From Bettongia penicillata ogilbyi (lineage: Eukaryota; Chordata; Mammalia; Diprotodontia; Potoroidae): DNA of 64,000 nucleotides. The notes below the pieces were generated by a model, which saw nothing but the letters and a program-made list of their open reading frames with translations, searched no databases and had not been told where the DNA came from. The stretch lies in contig JAJHZJ010000009.1 of assembly GCA_023548195.1 (NCBI GenBank), positions 2,585,501 to 2,649,500 on the forward strand. The letters are read 5' to 3'. Shown here one piece after another: positions 11,500 to 23,249 of this stretch; positions within the stretch are counted from its first letter, which is position 1; every line of letters begins with the position of its first letter. The translations under genes were made by a program, and so were the position numbers.

Positions 11500-11640
11500 A
11501 CCACTGGTACAAAATAAAGCCCAGTGGACTTGGAGTCTGAAGACTTGGGATCAAATCCCTGCTAAGCTACTTATTGGTCAAGTAAGTAAAATGAGGGAGT
11601 GGTATTAGATGATCCCTAAATTCCATCTAAAGATTCCACA
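11500..11640 (+). mobile_element. MIR-type SINE fragment
   Basis: GACTTGGAGTCTGAAGACTT, GGGATCAAATCCCTGC (B box region), AAAATGAGGG and a CTAAATTCCATCTAA end match a sense MIR-type copy with an internal deletion. Confidence 0.65.
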
Positions 11641-11884
11641 TGGTCATCTTCAGTGATGTGGTAGTAGTTTCCCTTTTCCCCAAGACATTATAGGAACCAA
11701 AGGGAGACTGAATTTGTTTTGGATGGAGCCTCTGCGGATGATTTATCAAAAGAAATGACATGGATAAAAATCACACAGGTAAGAATGGATGGAGGATAGA
11801 TGATATCCATACATGTGAAGGGACATATTAAATGAGATAACAGATCTGCTTGAGCACTCAAGGAGTTTTATTTTTTCCCACATA

Positions 11885-12112
11885 TACTGAGAGGTGGCAT
11901 GGTATAGTGGCAAGTGGTCAACTTGGAGACAAGAACATCTACCTGGGTTCAAACCCTAATACTTACTAGTTACATGACCCTGGACAAGCCACTAAAACTT
12001 TCTGGACCTCAGTTTCTTCTCCTGTAAAATGAGGTGGCTGTCAAGATTGCCTCTAAGTACGGTGCCTGGCAAACAATAGATGGTTAATAAATGCTTGAAT
12101 TAACTCTAAGGT
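11885..12112 (+). mobile_element. MIR-type SINE, nearly complete
   Basis: Head GAGGTGGCATGGTATAGTGG, B box GGGTTCAAACCC, core TACATGACCCTGGACAAGCC, CTGTAAAATGAGG and the L2-like tail TTAATAAATGCTTGAATTAA. Sense strand. Confidence 0.85.
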
Positions 12113-12119
12113 CCTTTCT

Positions 12120-12345
12120 AAATACATATATATATATATACATACATACACACACATACACATACTTACATATATATGCATGTATATTTATATACATATA
12201 TACATATGTGTGTGCATATATGTTTAGATAGTTGCCCTTAGCTATTATGTATATATGTATGTATATGTATGGGTGTGTATGTGTGTATGTGTATATATAC
12301 ATACACATATATACATGCATGCATGCGTACACACATACACATAAT
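12120..12345. repeat. Compound TA/CA/GTAT microsatellite
   Basis: About 225 bp of alternating purine-pyrimidine dinucleotides (TA, CA, TG, and CATA/GTAT tetramers) interrupted by one 45-bp unique spacer (TTTAGATAGTTGCCC). Starts at the 3' tail of the MIR copy, a common place for microsatellite birth. Confidence 0.9.
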
Positions 12346-12606
12346 GGCTAAGGACATCAAAAGCTAAAAGTAGCCTAGACTTCTCTGGACCTCTGAGAAC
12401 CTTTGTTCAGGTCTAACCAAGAGCAAGGTCAACTCCAGATAAAGTAGAAAGACACTAACGCACTAATTCTTGTGCTTATGTGAGGAAGGCATGTTCCAGA
12501 GTTAGAGAGCCATTGAGACAACAGGAGCAACGGACTCTAAAGCAGCTGTTATTTGCTCACAGCTAGGTGACACAGTAGCCGTCTTTTAGACTTCTTGCTA
12601 TATATG

Positions 12607-12838
12607 TTAGGGGCAACAAGGTGACACAGTAGATAGATTGCCAGAACTGGAGTCAGGAAGATTCATCTTCATGAATCCAAATCTGGCCTCAGACACATAC
12701 TAGCTGGGTGACCCTGGACAAGTCCTCATCTGTAAAATGAGCTGGAGAAGAAAATGGCAAACCACTCCAGTATCTTTGCCAAGAAAACCCCAAATGGGGT
12801 TACAAACAGTTGGACACAGCTGAGCAGTAAGAACATAC
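12607..12838 (+). mobile_element. MAR1-like SINE with RTE-type tail
   Basis: GGGGCAACAAGGTGACACAG head, core with AGCTGGGTGACCCTGGACAA, a short deletion around the CAGTTTCC segment, and the tail CCAGTATCTTTGCCAAGAAA, AAATGGGGTTACAAACAG. Confidence 0.9.
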
Positions 12839-13124
12839 ATAAAGTAAGGACTTTTAAGAATGCGTTTCCAGTGAAAGGGGAAGACAGAACTCCTTTTCCT
12901 GAGTAAGGAAGGGGACAAGGGCCAAGGTTTTTGGGAGACTATGACAAAGAGTCGGAGTTGGAATGTTGTGACCAGAATGTGCAGGAAATGAGAAGCTGTC
13001 TCTTGGAATCACATCTGACACTCAGTGAAGTTAGTCCCCCGGAACTCCATCTTTCTTTTTCTTTACCCTTACTCTGCCTTCCATCTGCAATTCCTCCCCC
13101 AATAGGTTCCAGGATTTATCTTCT

Positions 13125-13192
13125 GATTCCTTTTCTCCTTTTCTTTTTTCTCCTTTTCTCTCCTTTTTTCTCCTTTTTTCTCCTTTTCACCA
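13125..13192. repeat. (TTTTCTCC)n-like pyrimidine tract
   Basis: Imperfect repeats of TTTTCTCC/TTTTTTCTCC on the plus strand. It creates the hydrophobic-looking middle of a 138-codon open frame at 12931-13347 that I do not accept as a gene. Confidence 0.85.
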
Positions 13193-13329
13193 AATCCGAA
13201 AAACTCATTAGCCCTGCATTGTCAGAGACTTTGTGTTGCACAAAACAGGGAAATTTGAAATGGACTGCTAAACAGATGTGTGCGAGAGTCTTGAAAATAG
13301 GTATTTTTACATCCATTTCATTTTTTTTT

Positions 13330-15640
13330 CACTACATGGATTATTAGGTTGACCTTTTTGGAGCATTCAGAGATCTCATCAAAAAAGTCTCTGAAAGTTC
13401 TGAGCCTCAGAGCAATCATAACAGTGTCATATGCAAACAGGAAAATCTAGAGGGAATCACTCCACCATTTTTGGACCTTGTGCAAGACATTCCCCATGAT
13501 GGTAGCAAACACCTTTGGCTAGCATCCATCTTCCTGTTTTATGACTTTTTTGATATTATCTATGGTTGCACTTGTCAACAAATCTTATATGATATTAACA
13601 TACGAATGAGTGATTTCTTGTTGGAAAGGGAGCTAAGTCTGCATTTTACTCTGCTGAGTCAAATGCCATTTGTAATCAACCAACTGCTAAAGCAGGAGGA
13701 TTTTTAGTCCATTGTATGATCGTAAAGATGTGGACTGTTATGCCATATAGCTGGAAGAAATAGTCTATCCCCTTCTTATATTGTTTCATCAAGGATAACT
13801 GTCACGCATGGAGATCATTGTTATAAATTGTCTATAATGACAAGAAAACAGGCATACATGCGGCTCCCATATTCTCCTTTAGCTGTTTTTTTTAAATTTG
13901 ACTTACTATCTTTCCCACTGTACCATCACTAAGGGTCCCCTCACCATAACTGGCCTTCCTTGGTCAGCATCCAATCCTATCTCCAATCTGGCTGCTTTAT
14001 GAATCGGAGATAATTTGATAAAGCCTAGGATGTTGGGACGGGGGAGGAGAGGGGAGAGATGAGACCCAACTCTTGCTTTTGTAAAGAAAATCTATAGTCT
14101 ATGATTTTTTTTTCCCACATTATTTTAACCTCTATTCCTCTCTTAGATAATCTATTTTTAAAAATCCCTTGGGATATTCCTACTTCCCAGATGGTTTTCT
14201 TCCATGAATACTTTTGTTACCTTTTCCTACTTCTGTGTATGACACATTGGGGAGTAAGGAGTTAGGGTCCACATGTGATTGTTGCTTCATGACTGATGAC
14301 AAGAGCAGACAATTATAGAAATATTAACAGATTTGTCCAACTTTCTATTTGGTGACCTTTTGTCAGTCTCATTAGTGAATAGTTTTTAGATGATTTGACT
14401 TAGTTGGATCTCATGCCAATTTTTTCGATAGATTACCTTTCATTTCTGCTTTTCATTTTTTGTTGATTAATACTACTCCTAATCTTCCTACGTTCTCTTT
14501 TCTAGTCATTTACAAATGAGTTTGTATTTCTAACCATCATCTCTCTCTACTTGAGGAGACCAGTTATGGTTGAACGTGATTTCTGGGCTTTCATCTACAG
14601 ATTGGGATCATTCTTTTGTATTTGTTCAACTTTTGCAGGAAATGATGCTAATCAAGATCAATATTTTTACCCTTTCCCATTTTCCATAGGTCAGCATTGA
14701 TAGGTCATTTGCATAGATCAAGATGGAGCTGCTTAAATTGTCCCCATTCTCCTTTCCTCTTAAGACATTTCAACATTGACTTTGACCTTTGTTCTAACTA
14801 ATGATGGTCTGACTGCAACCAATCATCTAATTCTGATTTGATTACCACATCTGCATCTAGTTGTTTTCTATTTTTTAATATATGGTCAACCTCATTTTTC
14901 ATAATGCTATCTGGTACCTACCCCAACCACTGCCTCCTTCCTCTCTTCTAGAAGTAAGCATTCATGATAGATAGGTACAAAGTGTCTGAATAGTCTATAA
15001 ATAAGTCTTGAGTCTCTTTCATGACTCTAATATAAGCAATATTTTCCGACATATTTGTCTTCCTCTTCCTTTATGCCTATATTTGCATTGAAACTATGAA
15101 AGTATAAGATGATTTGGTTTGGCAAAATTTGTCAGATTCTTTGTAGAATTTCACTTTCTCTTCATCTTCTGCAATAGATGTTGGTGCCAAAGCTATAATT
15201 ATCATGATGATGCTATTTGTGCTTATATTTGTAATAAACCCTACAATGATACATGATGATCAAGTGTCCAATTAGCTGACATTTTTTCTTACTGCCTTTG
15301 GCTGCATGATAATACCAGTGCTTCCAGTTCCTTTCTTTGTCTAACCAAGGAGAAACTGAGAAATGCTTCCAGGCAGACACTACTTCATTTTGCATTAGTA
15401 AGCCAGTTGGTTGGTTATTAGACAAAAGTCTCACCTTTAGGATGCTTGGAGTTGTTTATGATTATAGATGGTTTAACAACTATGATTGTTACCTCTGTCT
15501 TTTTCTCTCCTTTTTCAACCAATCTATCACCATGGAAAGGAAAAGGACTAATTATGTGGGATGAAGAGTCATTTAAAATAATTTTCCCCTTTAGATTCAT
15601 AGGTTGCCATGGCAAAGAATTAATCACCCTGTGACCAACT
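13330..15640 (-). mobile_element. RTE-clade LINE with endonuclease and RT remains
   Basis: On the minus strand the coding remains run in RTE order. The endonuclease part near 15120-15220 reads IIIALAPTSIAEDEEKV. Further in come KNEVDHIL and a QSDHH segment (codons about 14802-14817), the SDH motif of APE-type endonucleases. RT remains follow: AFDSAE (near 13665), PKVFATIMGNV (near 13505), and FAYDTVMIA (near 13420), a mutated FADD box. RTE LINEs copy themselves and MAR1-like SINEs by target-primed reverse transcription. The plus-strand frames here are shadows. Stops and frameshifts make it inactive; the 5' limit is uncertain. Confidence 0.8.
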
Positions 15641-16710
15641 TCCTGGTAATGATCCTCTCTTGTTCTTGAACAGGTTCAGTCTGTTCTGGGTGAGGTATTC
15701 AGATCTCTCCCAGCATGACAGAACCTCCCACAGAGCTTCCAGTTTACTGGCATAACCTCTGGGAGACCAAAGTTACCTTTACACTATGATGAAGTATCTG
15801 AAGAGGACTCTAATGGTGGAATTTCAGGCATCCATAGCAAAACAATAGGAAAGATTTGTTTGAACAGATGAGGTCTAAATTACTTCTATATAAGTTCATC
15901 CAGATCTGCCCAGAAGTGAGGCCAATCCTGCACATAATGATGGAAAGTAAATCAATTTTATCTGCTTTCATGGCTGTCACTGAGTATATCACTATTCCCC
16001 ATCAAATGGACACCAGTGATAATTTTTTTTCACATCAGGAATTGAGAAAGGTAGAAGGAATGATAGCACCAAAAGGGACCTTCAAGATTATGCAGTCCTA
16101 GATCCTTTTATTTTACATTGGGAAAATGTGATTCATTGAGGGGAGTCCTCAACATTACCAGCCTAGGGCTATTTTTCATCATACTAGGAAAGTAAAGTTC
16201 CCAAACCTGAAGATAAGGGGTTTTTTGAAGGATTACTCTGGGGATACAATCATGGAAGGAGACAGGGGAGAGTGGGTGGGGTAAGAGAGAGGGGTGAGCA
16301 TCCCATCAGATACTAACGGCTTGACTCTTACAACAGACCCAGAACAATTAACTTCCTTAATATAACTCTGGATTCTCACGTGGGAATCTATTAGTAGTCC
16401 ATTAGGAAGAGCGGTGGCTAAATATAATTACTGTCAGACTGTAAGCTGTGCCTTAGGAAAGTATGAGTTGGGTCCCATCTGTCCCTTACCCCCTGCAACA
16501 TCCTAGACTTTGTCAAATCAATCCCAATTCATGAAGCAGCCAGTTTGGAGAGGATGGAAAGGCCAGTGATGATAAGAGGATCTTCAGTGATGGCACGGTG
16601 AGGGAGATAGTCAAACAATAACATCCAGTCATTACAGCCTACTCATTTTAGCACTTAAGCCTATTATCTTGCTTGACAATTATTTCATATATGTACATCT
16701 TGTTCCTGCC
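15640..16710. other. Mostly unassigned; one CORE-SINE scrap
   Basis: A weak antisense CORE-SINE trace may lie at about 16050-16150 (AAAAGGGACCTTCAAGATTA). The rest is unique-looking. An E-box CACGTG occurs in TCTCACGTGGGAATC (near 16376) and a CTAAATATAATTA MEF2-like core near 16419, too little to call an element. Confidence 0.35.
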
Positions 16711-16711
16711 A

Positions 16712-17285
16712 GTCAAGAAACATTTATGAAGCACCTACTATGTGCCAAGCACTGTGTTAAACGTTGGAGATACAAAAACAAAAAAATTTCCTTGCCTGCA
16801 AAGAGCTTATATTATAATGAGGGAGACAAACATGGGAAGATGTGAAACAGATAGGAAGTAATCTGAAAGGGGGAGGGGCTAGCATCTGGAAGGAATAGGA
16901 AAGGTTTCCTGTGGAGGTGCCATTTGAGCTAAGTCTTGAAGGAAGACAGGAAATCAAGAGGCAGAGGTCAATGGAAAGAACCTTCCAGGCAAGAAAGAAT
17001 GGTCAAAGGCACAGAGAAGGTGGCGGAATGTCATATAGCAGGAGAAGCAAGAGGACCAAATTATTAGACAGATCATGTAGTAGATAGAGGGGATTGAGAA
17101 GACTGAAAAGTAGAAAGGGAGTAGGTTATATAAAGTTTGAAATATTAAGCAGAGCAGTTTATGCTTAATCCTGGAGGTAATAGGGAGCCAATAGAACTTA
17201 ATGAGCAATAACGTGGTCAGATCTATGCTTTAGGAAAATTCCCTTGATAATTAAGCAGAAGATAAATTAGAGTGGGGAGAACACT
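16712..17285 (-). mobile_element. L2 LINE 3' region, antisense, long
   Basis: On the minus strand this runs from the L2 terminus (complement of CACCTACTATGTGCCAAGCA) back through the 3' region. The minus strand still reads WLPITSRIKHKLLCLIF (near 17190-17140), a motif seen near the end of L2-group reverse transcriptases. A frame of 84 codons here is a fossil of that ORF, not a gene. Confidence 0.75.
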
Positions 17286-17371
17286 TGAGTCAGGGATGCC
17301 AATTAGAACACAAGAGTCTGGGTAAGTGCTGATGAAAGCCTCTGCTAATATTATTATTGATGATAGCTAAT

Positions 17372-17605
17372 AAGGGCCAGTTAGGTAGTTCACCAGGCCT
17401 GGAGTCAATGGGACCTGAGTTCAAATCCAGCTTTAGACACTTACTAGTTGTGTGACCCTGGGCAAGTCCCTTAATCTTGTTTGCCTCAGTTTCCTCATCT
17501 GTAAAATGAGCTGGAGAAGGACATGGCAAGCCACTCTAGTGTCTTGGCCAAGGAAACCCCAAATGGGGTCACAAGGAGTCAGAAACAACTGAACAATGAT
17601 ACAAC
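17372..17605 (+). mobile_element. MAR1-like SINE with RTE-type tail
   Basis: GGGCCAGTTAGGTAGTTCAC head, GAGTTCAAATCCAGC B box, TGTGTGACCCTGGGCAAGTC, CTGTAAAATGAGCTGGAG, and the tail GTCTTGGCCAAGGAAACC. Well preserved; it is followed directly by an antisense CORE-SINE/L2 fragment to about 17730 (TAACTATGTGCTAGGCATTG). Confidence 0.9.
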
Positions 17606-17864
17606 AAAGCACTTCAGAGCCCTAACTATGTGCTAGGCATTGTCCTAAGCACTGTACAATTCTAATTTCATATGATCCTTCCAACAACCCTGCTATTATT
17701 ATCCCTCTTTTACAGACCTCACTGATCCTCTCTGAGCTCCCTACCCAGCATGAATTCTCTGCTCTTGACCAGGCTTCAGAGCTATTCTCACTGTTCCACC
17801 CTAAAATTTCTGTAATGTGTTGTGCCTTACCACCTTACCACAGTCTTTTAAAGAACTATAGTAT

Positions 17865-18075
17865 CATAGAATGCCAGCTATTGGAGACTGATCAAAGGAA
17901 TTAGAGCTGGAACACACCTTAGAGATTATTTGGTCCATTTTACAGATGTGGGAACTAAGGTCTAGAGAGGTTATATTACTTTCCCAAGGTCACAAAGACA
18001 GTAAAGAACCCAAGTGTGATTCAAACCAAGGTCCAAGATCTCCAAATCCAATGCTTTTTCAGGGCCCTAGACATA
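17865..18075 (-). mobile_element. CORE-SINE, antisense
   Basis: ATCATAGAATGCCAGC, then GAGCTGGAACACACCTTAGAG, TTTTACAGATGTGGGAACTAAGG, TTCCCAAGGTCACA, and a degenerate B box complement (TGATTCAAACC). Nearly complete but old. Confidence 0.75.
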
Positions 18076-18079
18076 TTCA

Positions 18080-18640
18080 AGACCAAGTTCTCATTTGATA
18101 GACTCAGCCTCAATTCCCTGAAAGGACATACCAACTCAAATTGAGATTAAAAAGGCAAAAGTATGAAGTCTGTGGTACCCCCAACCTTCTCTTTCTATAC
18201 CCTCCCAGGTTCCCCTACATTCATTTTCTGTTATAAAAACTTCTGTCAGGAAAGGATCTGAAATTTCTTCAGACTAAGGTCGAAATAGCTGAAAACAACT
18301 TAAAAGTTTAGCATCCTCTATTTACCCCTAGAAATTTTTATTTTATTTTAAGGCAAATAGAAGCTAAAGGAACGAATCACAATGGGTAGAATTTCAAGTG
18401 AGTAGTCGACAGTTCTTGGGGATATTGGAGATAATGGGAACTATCTGAACTCTTGACATCATTAATCACCCGTCCACCATTCCTGCTCCAGACTAAGGTT
18501 AAATCTAAAAACCATTGGGTTCTTGGCATTCTTTTTTCTTCCTTAGGAGATTCCTTGCCTGGGCTCCCAGCTATCATTGAAAAATATATCCCAACTTCCC
18601 ACACTTCTTTATTCTACTTTTTCTCTGGCCCCTATACACA
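18080..18640. other. Unassigned, no gene seen
   Basis: No named repeat. Frames at 18377-18722 overlap on opposite strands and the plus one runs into the SINE downstream, so neither is accepted. Confidence 0.35.
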
Positions 18641-18651
18641 CTTATACAGTA

Positions 18652-18963
18652 AGTGTATGTTTGTCCTTCATTTCCAAAGAGGACCATGCCATCAGATAAA
18701 TGATGACATGACTTACACTTGACTTTGTTTTGAGTGAGGGAAGGCTGTGCAGGTCACCAGCCTCACTTCTCCTCTACAGTCATCTGAATTCAGTGGCCAG
18801 ATATTCATCAGGATGACTGGAGGTGACCAGGATGAGGCAATTGGGGTTAAGTGACTTGCCCAAGGTCACCTAGTGAGTGTAAAGTGTCTGAGGTGAGATT
18901 TGAACTCAGGTCCTCCTGACTCCTGCACTGGTGCTCTATCCACTGCACCACCTAGCTGCCCCA
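18652..18963 (-). mobile_element. Long-body tRNA SINE, antisense, with TSD
   Basis: Full copy: tail TTTGTCCTTCATTTCCAAAG, body with TTCATCAGGATGACTGGAGG, B box complement GATTTGAACTCAGGTCC, head complement CACCACCTAGCTGCC. Flanked by the 8-bp repeat ATACAGTA (18644-18651 and 18964-18971). The intact TSD and close similarity to the 26.2-kb copy suggest a fairly young insertion. Confidence 0.92.
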
Positions 18964-18974
18964 ATACAGTAGAT

Positions 18975-19720
18975 GGTTAAAACAATGAGACCAGATCCTC
19001 CCAACGCTGTTCTTTAAAGACACCCACCGAGGGCATGGAGTAAAACCTAGGAAGGAATTCCAACAGTGTTGTTTCAGGTTCAGGAGGGCCTTAATTCCAA
19101 CCACAGCAAGTCCTAAGGCCTCCAAAAACACACATTAACATCAGACATCACTTAAACGGACAGAGCAGTGTACATTTGTCTTTGTTTTACTAAGACGAAA
19201 ACGAGAACTCCAGCAAGAGATTCCTTCCGGTAGCAGCGTTTGCAGCTGTTTCTTCTAAATTATAAAGCAAGTCTGCTGTGCAATTTGGGGGGAGGAGAGG
19301 AAACTCTGGAGTATTTAGGGAAGTGGTCACTGGGGGATGGCCTTTCCTCAAACCTAGCAGTCCTTCATGGGAACCATCACTTCCACTCAATCAGTCCCTC
19401 TAAGTGCCTTCTATGTGCTAAGCAGTGGGTCTATAAATAAACAGAAAGAAACAATCCCTACTCATAAAGGGTTCATGCTTGTTTATGGAGGAGAGAGCAA
19501 GTACATATAAAAATATATACAGAATAAATATGAAGTTAATAAATGCAAATATATACAAAGTATTTAAATACCTTTCTGTTTTTAAGTGTCATCTGGGGAA
19601 TTTCCCTGTTAGGGTGTGGAGGGAAGTCTCAGGAATGATTTCCATGCCCACCGCCACAACGCCTAGGTGATGGGGTAGAGTGAGTTCAGGGCTGAGATCC
19701 AGGACACCTGGGTTCAGAAA
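18975..19720. other. Mostly unassigned; L2 tail scrap
   Basis: 19386-19490 is a short antisense L2 terminus (GTGCCTTCTATGTGCTAAGC). Nothing else recognised; the short frames at 19190-19440 overlap on both strands. Confidence 0.4.
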
Positions 19721-19721
19721 A

Positions 19722-19910
19722 AGTGGGATTAGAGCACTGGATTTGGAAACAGAAGACCTGGTTTAAAATCCCCTCTCTGCCATTATTTATATGCCTTTAA
19801 GCAAGTCACCTGGCCACTCTGGCTCTTCCTTTCCTCAGTCAAATAATGAGATTGGATTTGACCATCTCTAAGGTCCCTTTCAGCTCTAAAGCTGTTAGTC
19901 CCTTGCAATG
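19722..19910 (+). mobile_element. MIR-type SINE
   Basis: Starts near GGATTAGAGCACTGG, with AAGACCTGGTTTAAAATCCC (B box region), AAGCAAGTCACCTGGCCACT and a CTAAGGTCCCTTTCAGCTCT end. A second, more broken sense MIR fragment follows to about 20005, and an antisense scrap (TGCCCAAGGTCATAC) near 20070. Confidence 0.75.
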
Positions 19911-20154
19911 CTACACACTAGCTGTACATCCTGAATGTCCTGAAGTCGCTTTCCCTATTTGAGCTTGGGTTTCCTTACCTGTAAAATATGGGGACTTGTG
20001 TATATCTTCTCTTTCTCTACTATTCCACTGTCTAGATGAGCACACTAGAGCCAGGGCAGATTAAATGACTTGCCCAAGGTCATACAAAAGGATGATGGCC
20101 CGGGTCCTAGAGCCTGGAAATGCAGGTCAACATGCAGTCCTCTTTCTGATGGGG

Positions 20155-20365
20155 CCTTTCACAGTAAATTGAGTTCAGGCAGGCTGACAAGGAGGTGTGA
20201 CTCCACCTGCGTGGAATTTGCCCCTATCTCTCCTGGCTGGCTGGTTCCAGAGCTCCCAGGATGCATTCTGTTAGAGAATTTTATTGAAAGTATTAGGGAA
20301 GTGATAAAAATGTCACTTAAGATTTGCTCATTTTCTAAACTGTCATTAAAAAATTTATAGCCAAG
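20155..20365. promoter_or_regulatory. Repeat-free block with clustered factor motifs
   Basis: No repeat signature. A consensus T-box half-site AGGTGTGA (20193-20200) lies 3 bp from an E-box CACCTG (20204-20209); CCTATCTC (a GATA-type core on the other strand) follows, and an NKX2-type CACTTAA lies at 20314-20320 near AGTGATAAAAATG. A cluster of this sort would fit a muscle or heart enhancer, but each motif is short and the call is inference. A 96-codon frame overlaps it without any known domain. Confidence 0.3.
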
Positions 20366-20599
20366 GAAAATATAGGCAGTGAGGGAAGGAGGGTAGATGG
20401 AGAAAGAGGGATGATGATTTAAAATCTGTCCCTCTATAAATTAAAGAAATTTGCTTGCAAGAGCAGTCTTATAAAAAGGAAACTACCAGAAGGTCACCTG
20501 TTCCTCTGCTCCCACTAGGCCACTCTCCTCTATATACTTAAGACATTTTTTTTTACTTTTCTGCTTCCTTCTCTTTGTTCTAGTTCTTTCCCCTAAATG

Positions 20600-20770
20600 G
20601 AATTCCTGCCTCTCTCCTTCCACCTATTCACATTTTACTCATCCTTCAAAGCTCAGCTGAAGTCCCACTTCCTGTACTAAGCTTGTGCAATTATTCCAGC
20701 CCATGATTTCCTTTATCTCTTCTAAATCCCTGTAGATTTTTCTATCTATAATACTTACCCTCTGACCTGT
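20600..20770 (+). mobile_element. L2 3' region fragment
   Basis: ATCCTTCAAAGCTCAGCTGAAGTCCCACTTC and the following TTTCCTTTATCTCTTC match the L2 3' body. The motif is quoted in two parts: ATCCTTCAAAGCTCAG, CTGAAGTCCCACTTCC. Confidence 0.7.
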
Positions 20771-20774
20771 TTGA

Positions 20775-20975
20775 ACAGGGCAACGCGGCATCAGGAAGAC
20801 GGGAGTTTAACCTAGCTGGGCTGCCCTGAACCAATCTCTCTGAACCTTGGTTTTCTCAAATGGGTACTAATAATAGCATCTACTTCCCAAGGTTGTAAGA
20901 ATGCAATGAGATGATGGATGTGAAGAAATGGGCAAATCTCTAGGTGCAAAATTTTAAGTTATATAAATCTTAGGC
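20775..20975 (+). mobile_element. MIR-type SINE fragment
   Basis: GGCATCAGGAAGACGGGAGT, CTCTGAACCTTGGTTTTC, then the 3' half CTTCCCAAGGTTGTAAGAAT and AATGAGATGATGGATG. Sense, diverged. Confidence 0.65.
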
Positions 20976-20979
20976 TATC

Positions 20980-22800
20980 CTCCTCCTCCTCATCATCATC
21001 ATTCTTTCATCTTTTCACATATATATGCCATCTCTCCTCTACTAGATTGTTCTTGGTACTTAGGGGAACTCTTTGTGTAGATCATCTCCCACTCATTCCA
21101 GAATTTCTGCAGATCATTGATTCCAATGCAGCAGTAATTTGGATCAACACAATGCAGTTGGTTCAAATCCCCTTATGATGCGCCCTTCCAAGATCATTTA
21201 TACTCAGTAACAGATACTTTATGAAAGCCTAGGATAAATAACAAGCATATTAAAAACAAAATATTTCATCAGAATTAAAACAATTAGCAAAAACAATAGG
21301 GGATTTTTTTCACTCTGCTCAGGGGATTAGAGTTTCCTCCCATAAGCACATAGTGGAGAAACCTGAAAACATGATCCCCAGGAAGCTTCGAAGGAAGAAA
21401 TTGCCTCTTGTGAAATGGAATGAGGTGGAGAAGATCCAGTCATTTGAATGTCTTCTCAGATAACAAGCAGCAAAACTGTCTCACGGTCAGATTCACTTCT
21501 GTAGAACTGCTTGTTCCCTCCATATGGTGTCAGATTCCTAGTTTCTTGTCCTCTCCAGTCTCTGGAACTAGAAAGCATTGAATATATCTTTCAATGAATG
21601 CCTCTCTGATCGACAGACTGAATCCTATAACATCAAACCGTGCCAGTTTGGATCTCCATCCTCCGCTACTCAGGAACAGCTGTGCTTGCACCATGGGTCC
21701 CAGGATTATGCAGAGACTATTGGAATCTTTGATGGCATCAATGTAGCCTCACTCTGTATGGTTATATTTCCTTCTCCAGCCTAGAAATGCTGGTAGAGTC
21801 CACATCAGAATCCACCAATCAAAGTCCACATCTCAAAACTAATTCAAGTCAACTCAACGTCAAAGCCATCTTGCACACACAAAAAGTGTCTCCGATGCAC
21901 CTAGCCATGAAGAGGAGGTTAAGGAGCCTATGTCTGGGAATCTTAATGACATGATATGGTAGTGCCTTGGACATGCTTGAGCATGTATAGGCATTTGGTA
22001 ACTGATTCCAGTCTTCTAACCACATGGTTAAGAGAAGCCTTTTTGGATAGATCACACATCCAGAGCTGGAATTATCTTCAAAAAGACATTCTCTTCAGTT
22101 ATTTTCTCTTGGTCTCATTCCTTCATTGATCACATCCAATAAGAAAAGATGTAGCAAGTAGGGGTGTTTGGGGGGCTTTGCCCCTCTGAGGCTGACATAT
22201 GGTAACATTAAATAAGTCATGGTCCTTTGCCTCTACATTTCCACTTTTCCATTAGAGTTGAAGGGTTCAGAGGGTTTAATCTCATAAGTTTTGAAAAGTC
22301 AGGAGAGTGAGCTTCTGAGTTTTCTGATCCCAGCATTCCAGAGTCTAGGTTTCGCAGTTAGCTCAGTATCAATGTCCCGAGGAGCAAGGTGTAACCTTTG
22401 CAAGAATCTGGGTGAACTGGTCGTGCAGTAGCTGAGATGAGGACTTATCTGGCAGTCATCCTAGATCTGAATGTGACCTTGGTGGGACCAGCGTCATATA
22501 GAAACTCCTGCTAAGAGTGAGCCCACTCTCCCTAGAGACCCAGTTGGATCAGAGAAAGTCATGAAGAGGGAATCTGCTGGAGAAAACTAAGCAAAACACA
22601 CACTTTCCTCATCTAGTCTATCATTTATTTTGCCAATTTTCACATCAGCATTTTCCCTGCAGTGTCTAGGGTTTCTCCCTTCCCCTTTATTTGGTTCAGC
22701 TCAACCTGTTCAAGCCTGGAACCAGTAGCAACATTAAGATTAGTTAGTATGATTTTCATTTGTGAGCCACCTTTAGGAAAAACCTAGATGTTTTTTCAGA
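20980..22800. other. Long unassigned stretch, no gene seen
   Basis: About 1.8 kb with no repeat family I can name and no frame above about 70 codons. Short frames at 21578 and 21849 have no domains. It could be unique intergenic DNA or an unrecognised old LTR element. Confidence 0.35.
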
Positions 22801-22802
22801 GA

Positions 22803-22990
22803 CCATGGGATCATAGATCTGGGGCTTAGAGGCCATGGAGAATAGAACAACATTTTATAGACTGAAATAATAAAGGCATAGCAGAATTGAAGCACCCTGC
22901 CCAAACTGGCATGTCATAAGTAGCTGAGCCAAGGTTTGATGACTCCAAATCCAGAGACCTTTTCATAACACCAGGCTGCTTCTGTGTTAT
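22803..22990 (-). mobile_element. CORE-SINE, antisense
   Basis: CATGGGATCATAGATCTGGG, ATTTTATAGACTGAAATAAT, GAATTGAAGCACCCTGCCCA and a degenerate B box complement. Order fits an antisense copy. Confidence 0.65.
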
Positions 22991-23124
22991 TAACAGTTCC
23001 ACAACTGAGACAGACAAAATCCTCCATGACATGAAAAAAATGTTTCCCTAAATACTTGAAATGGTAATGATTGTTTTTAAAGATAAAATATTAATCTTTC
23101 TCATTTACAATTGGTAAGTCCATG

Positions 23125-23245
23125 CTTGATAGGCATCATGCCATAGTGAAGAAAGAACAGCCTTAGATCAGGGAAGACCTGATTTTGAGTTCTTGCCTAT
23201 GAAATATATTGGCTGTGTGACACTGGGTAAGTCATTTACCCAAGT
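23125..23245 (+). mobile_element. MIR-type SINE fragment
   Basis: CATCATGCCATAGTGAAGAA, GGAAGACCTGATTTTGAGTT, TTGGCTGTGTGACACTGGGT. Truncated after the core. Confidence 0.7.
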
Positions 23246-23249
23246 GGTG

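Noticed and set aside
12931..13347. 138-codon plus frame with a hydrophobic middle like a membrane segment
   Set aside because: The hydrophobic part is the TTTTCTCC tract; the ends have no domain and the frame runs into an antisense RTE LINE.
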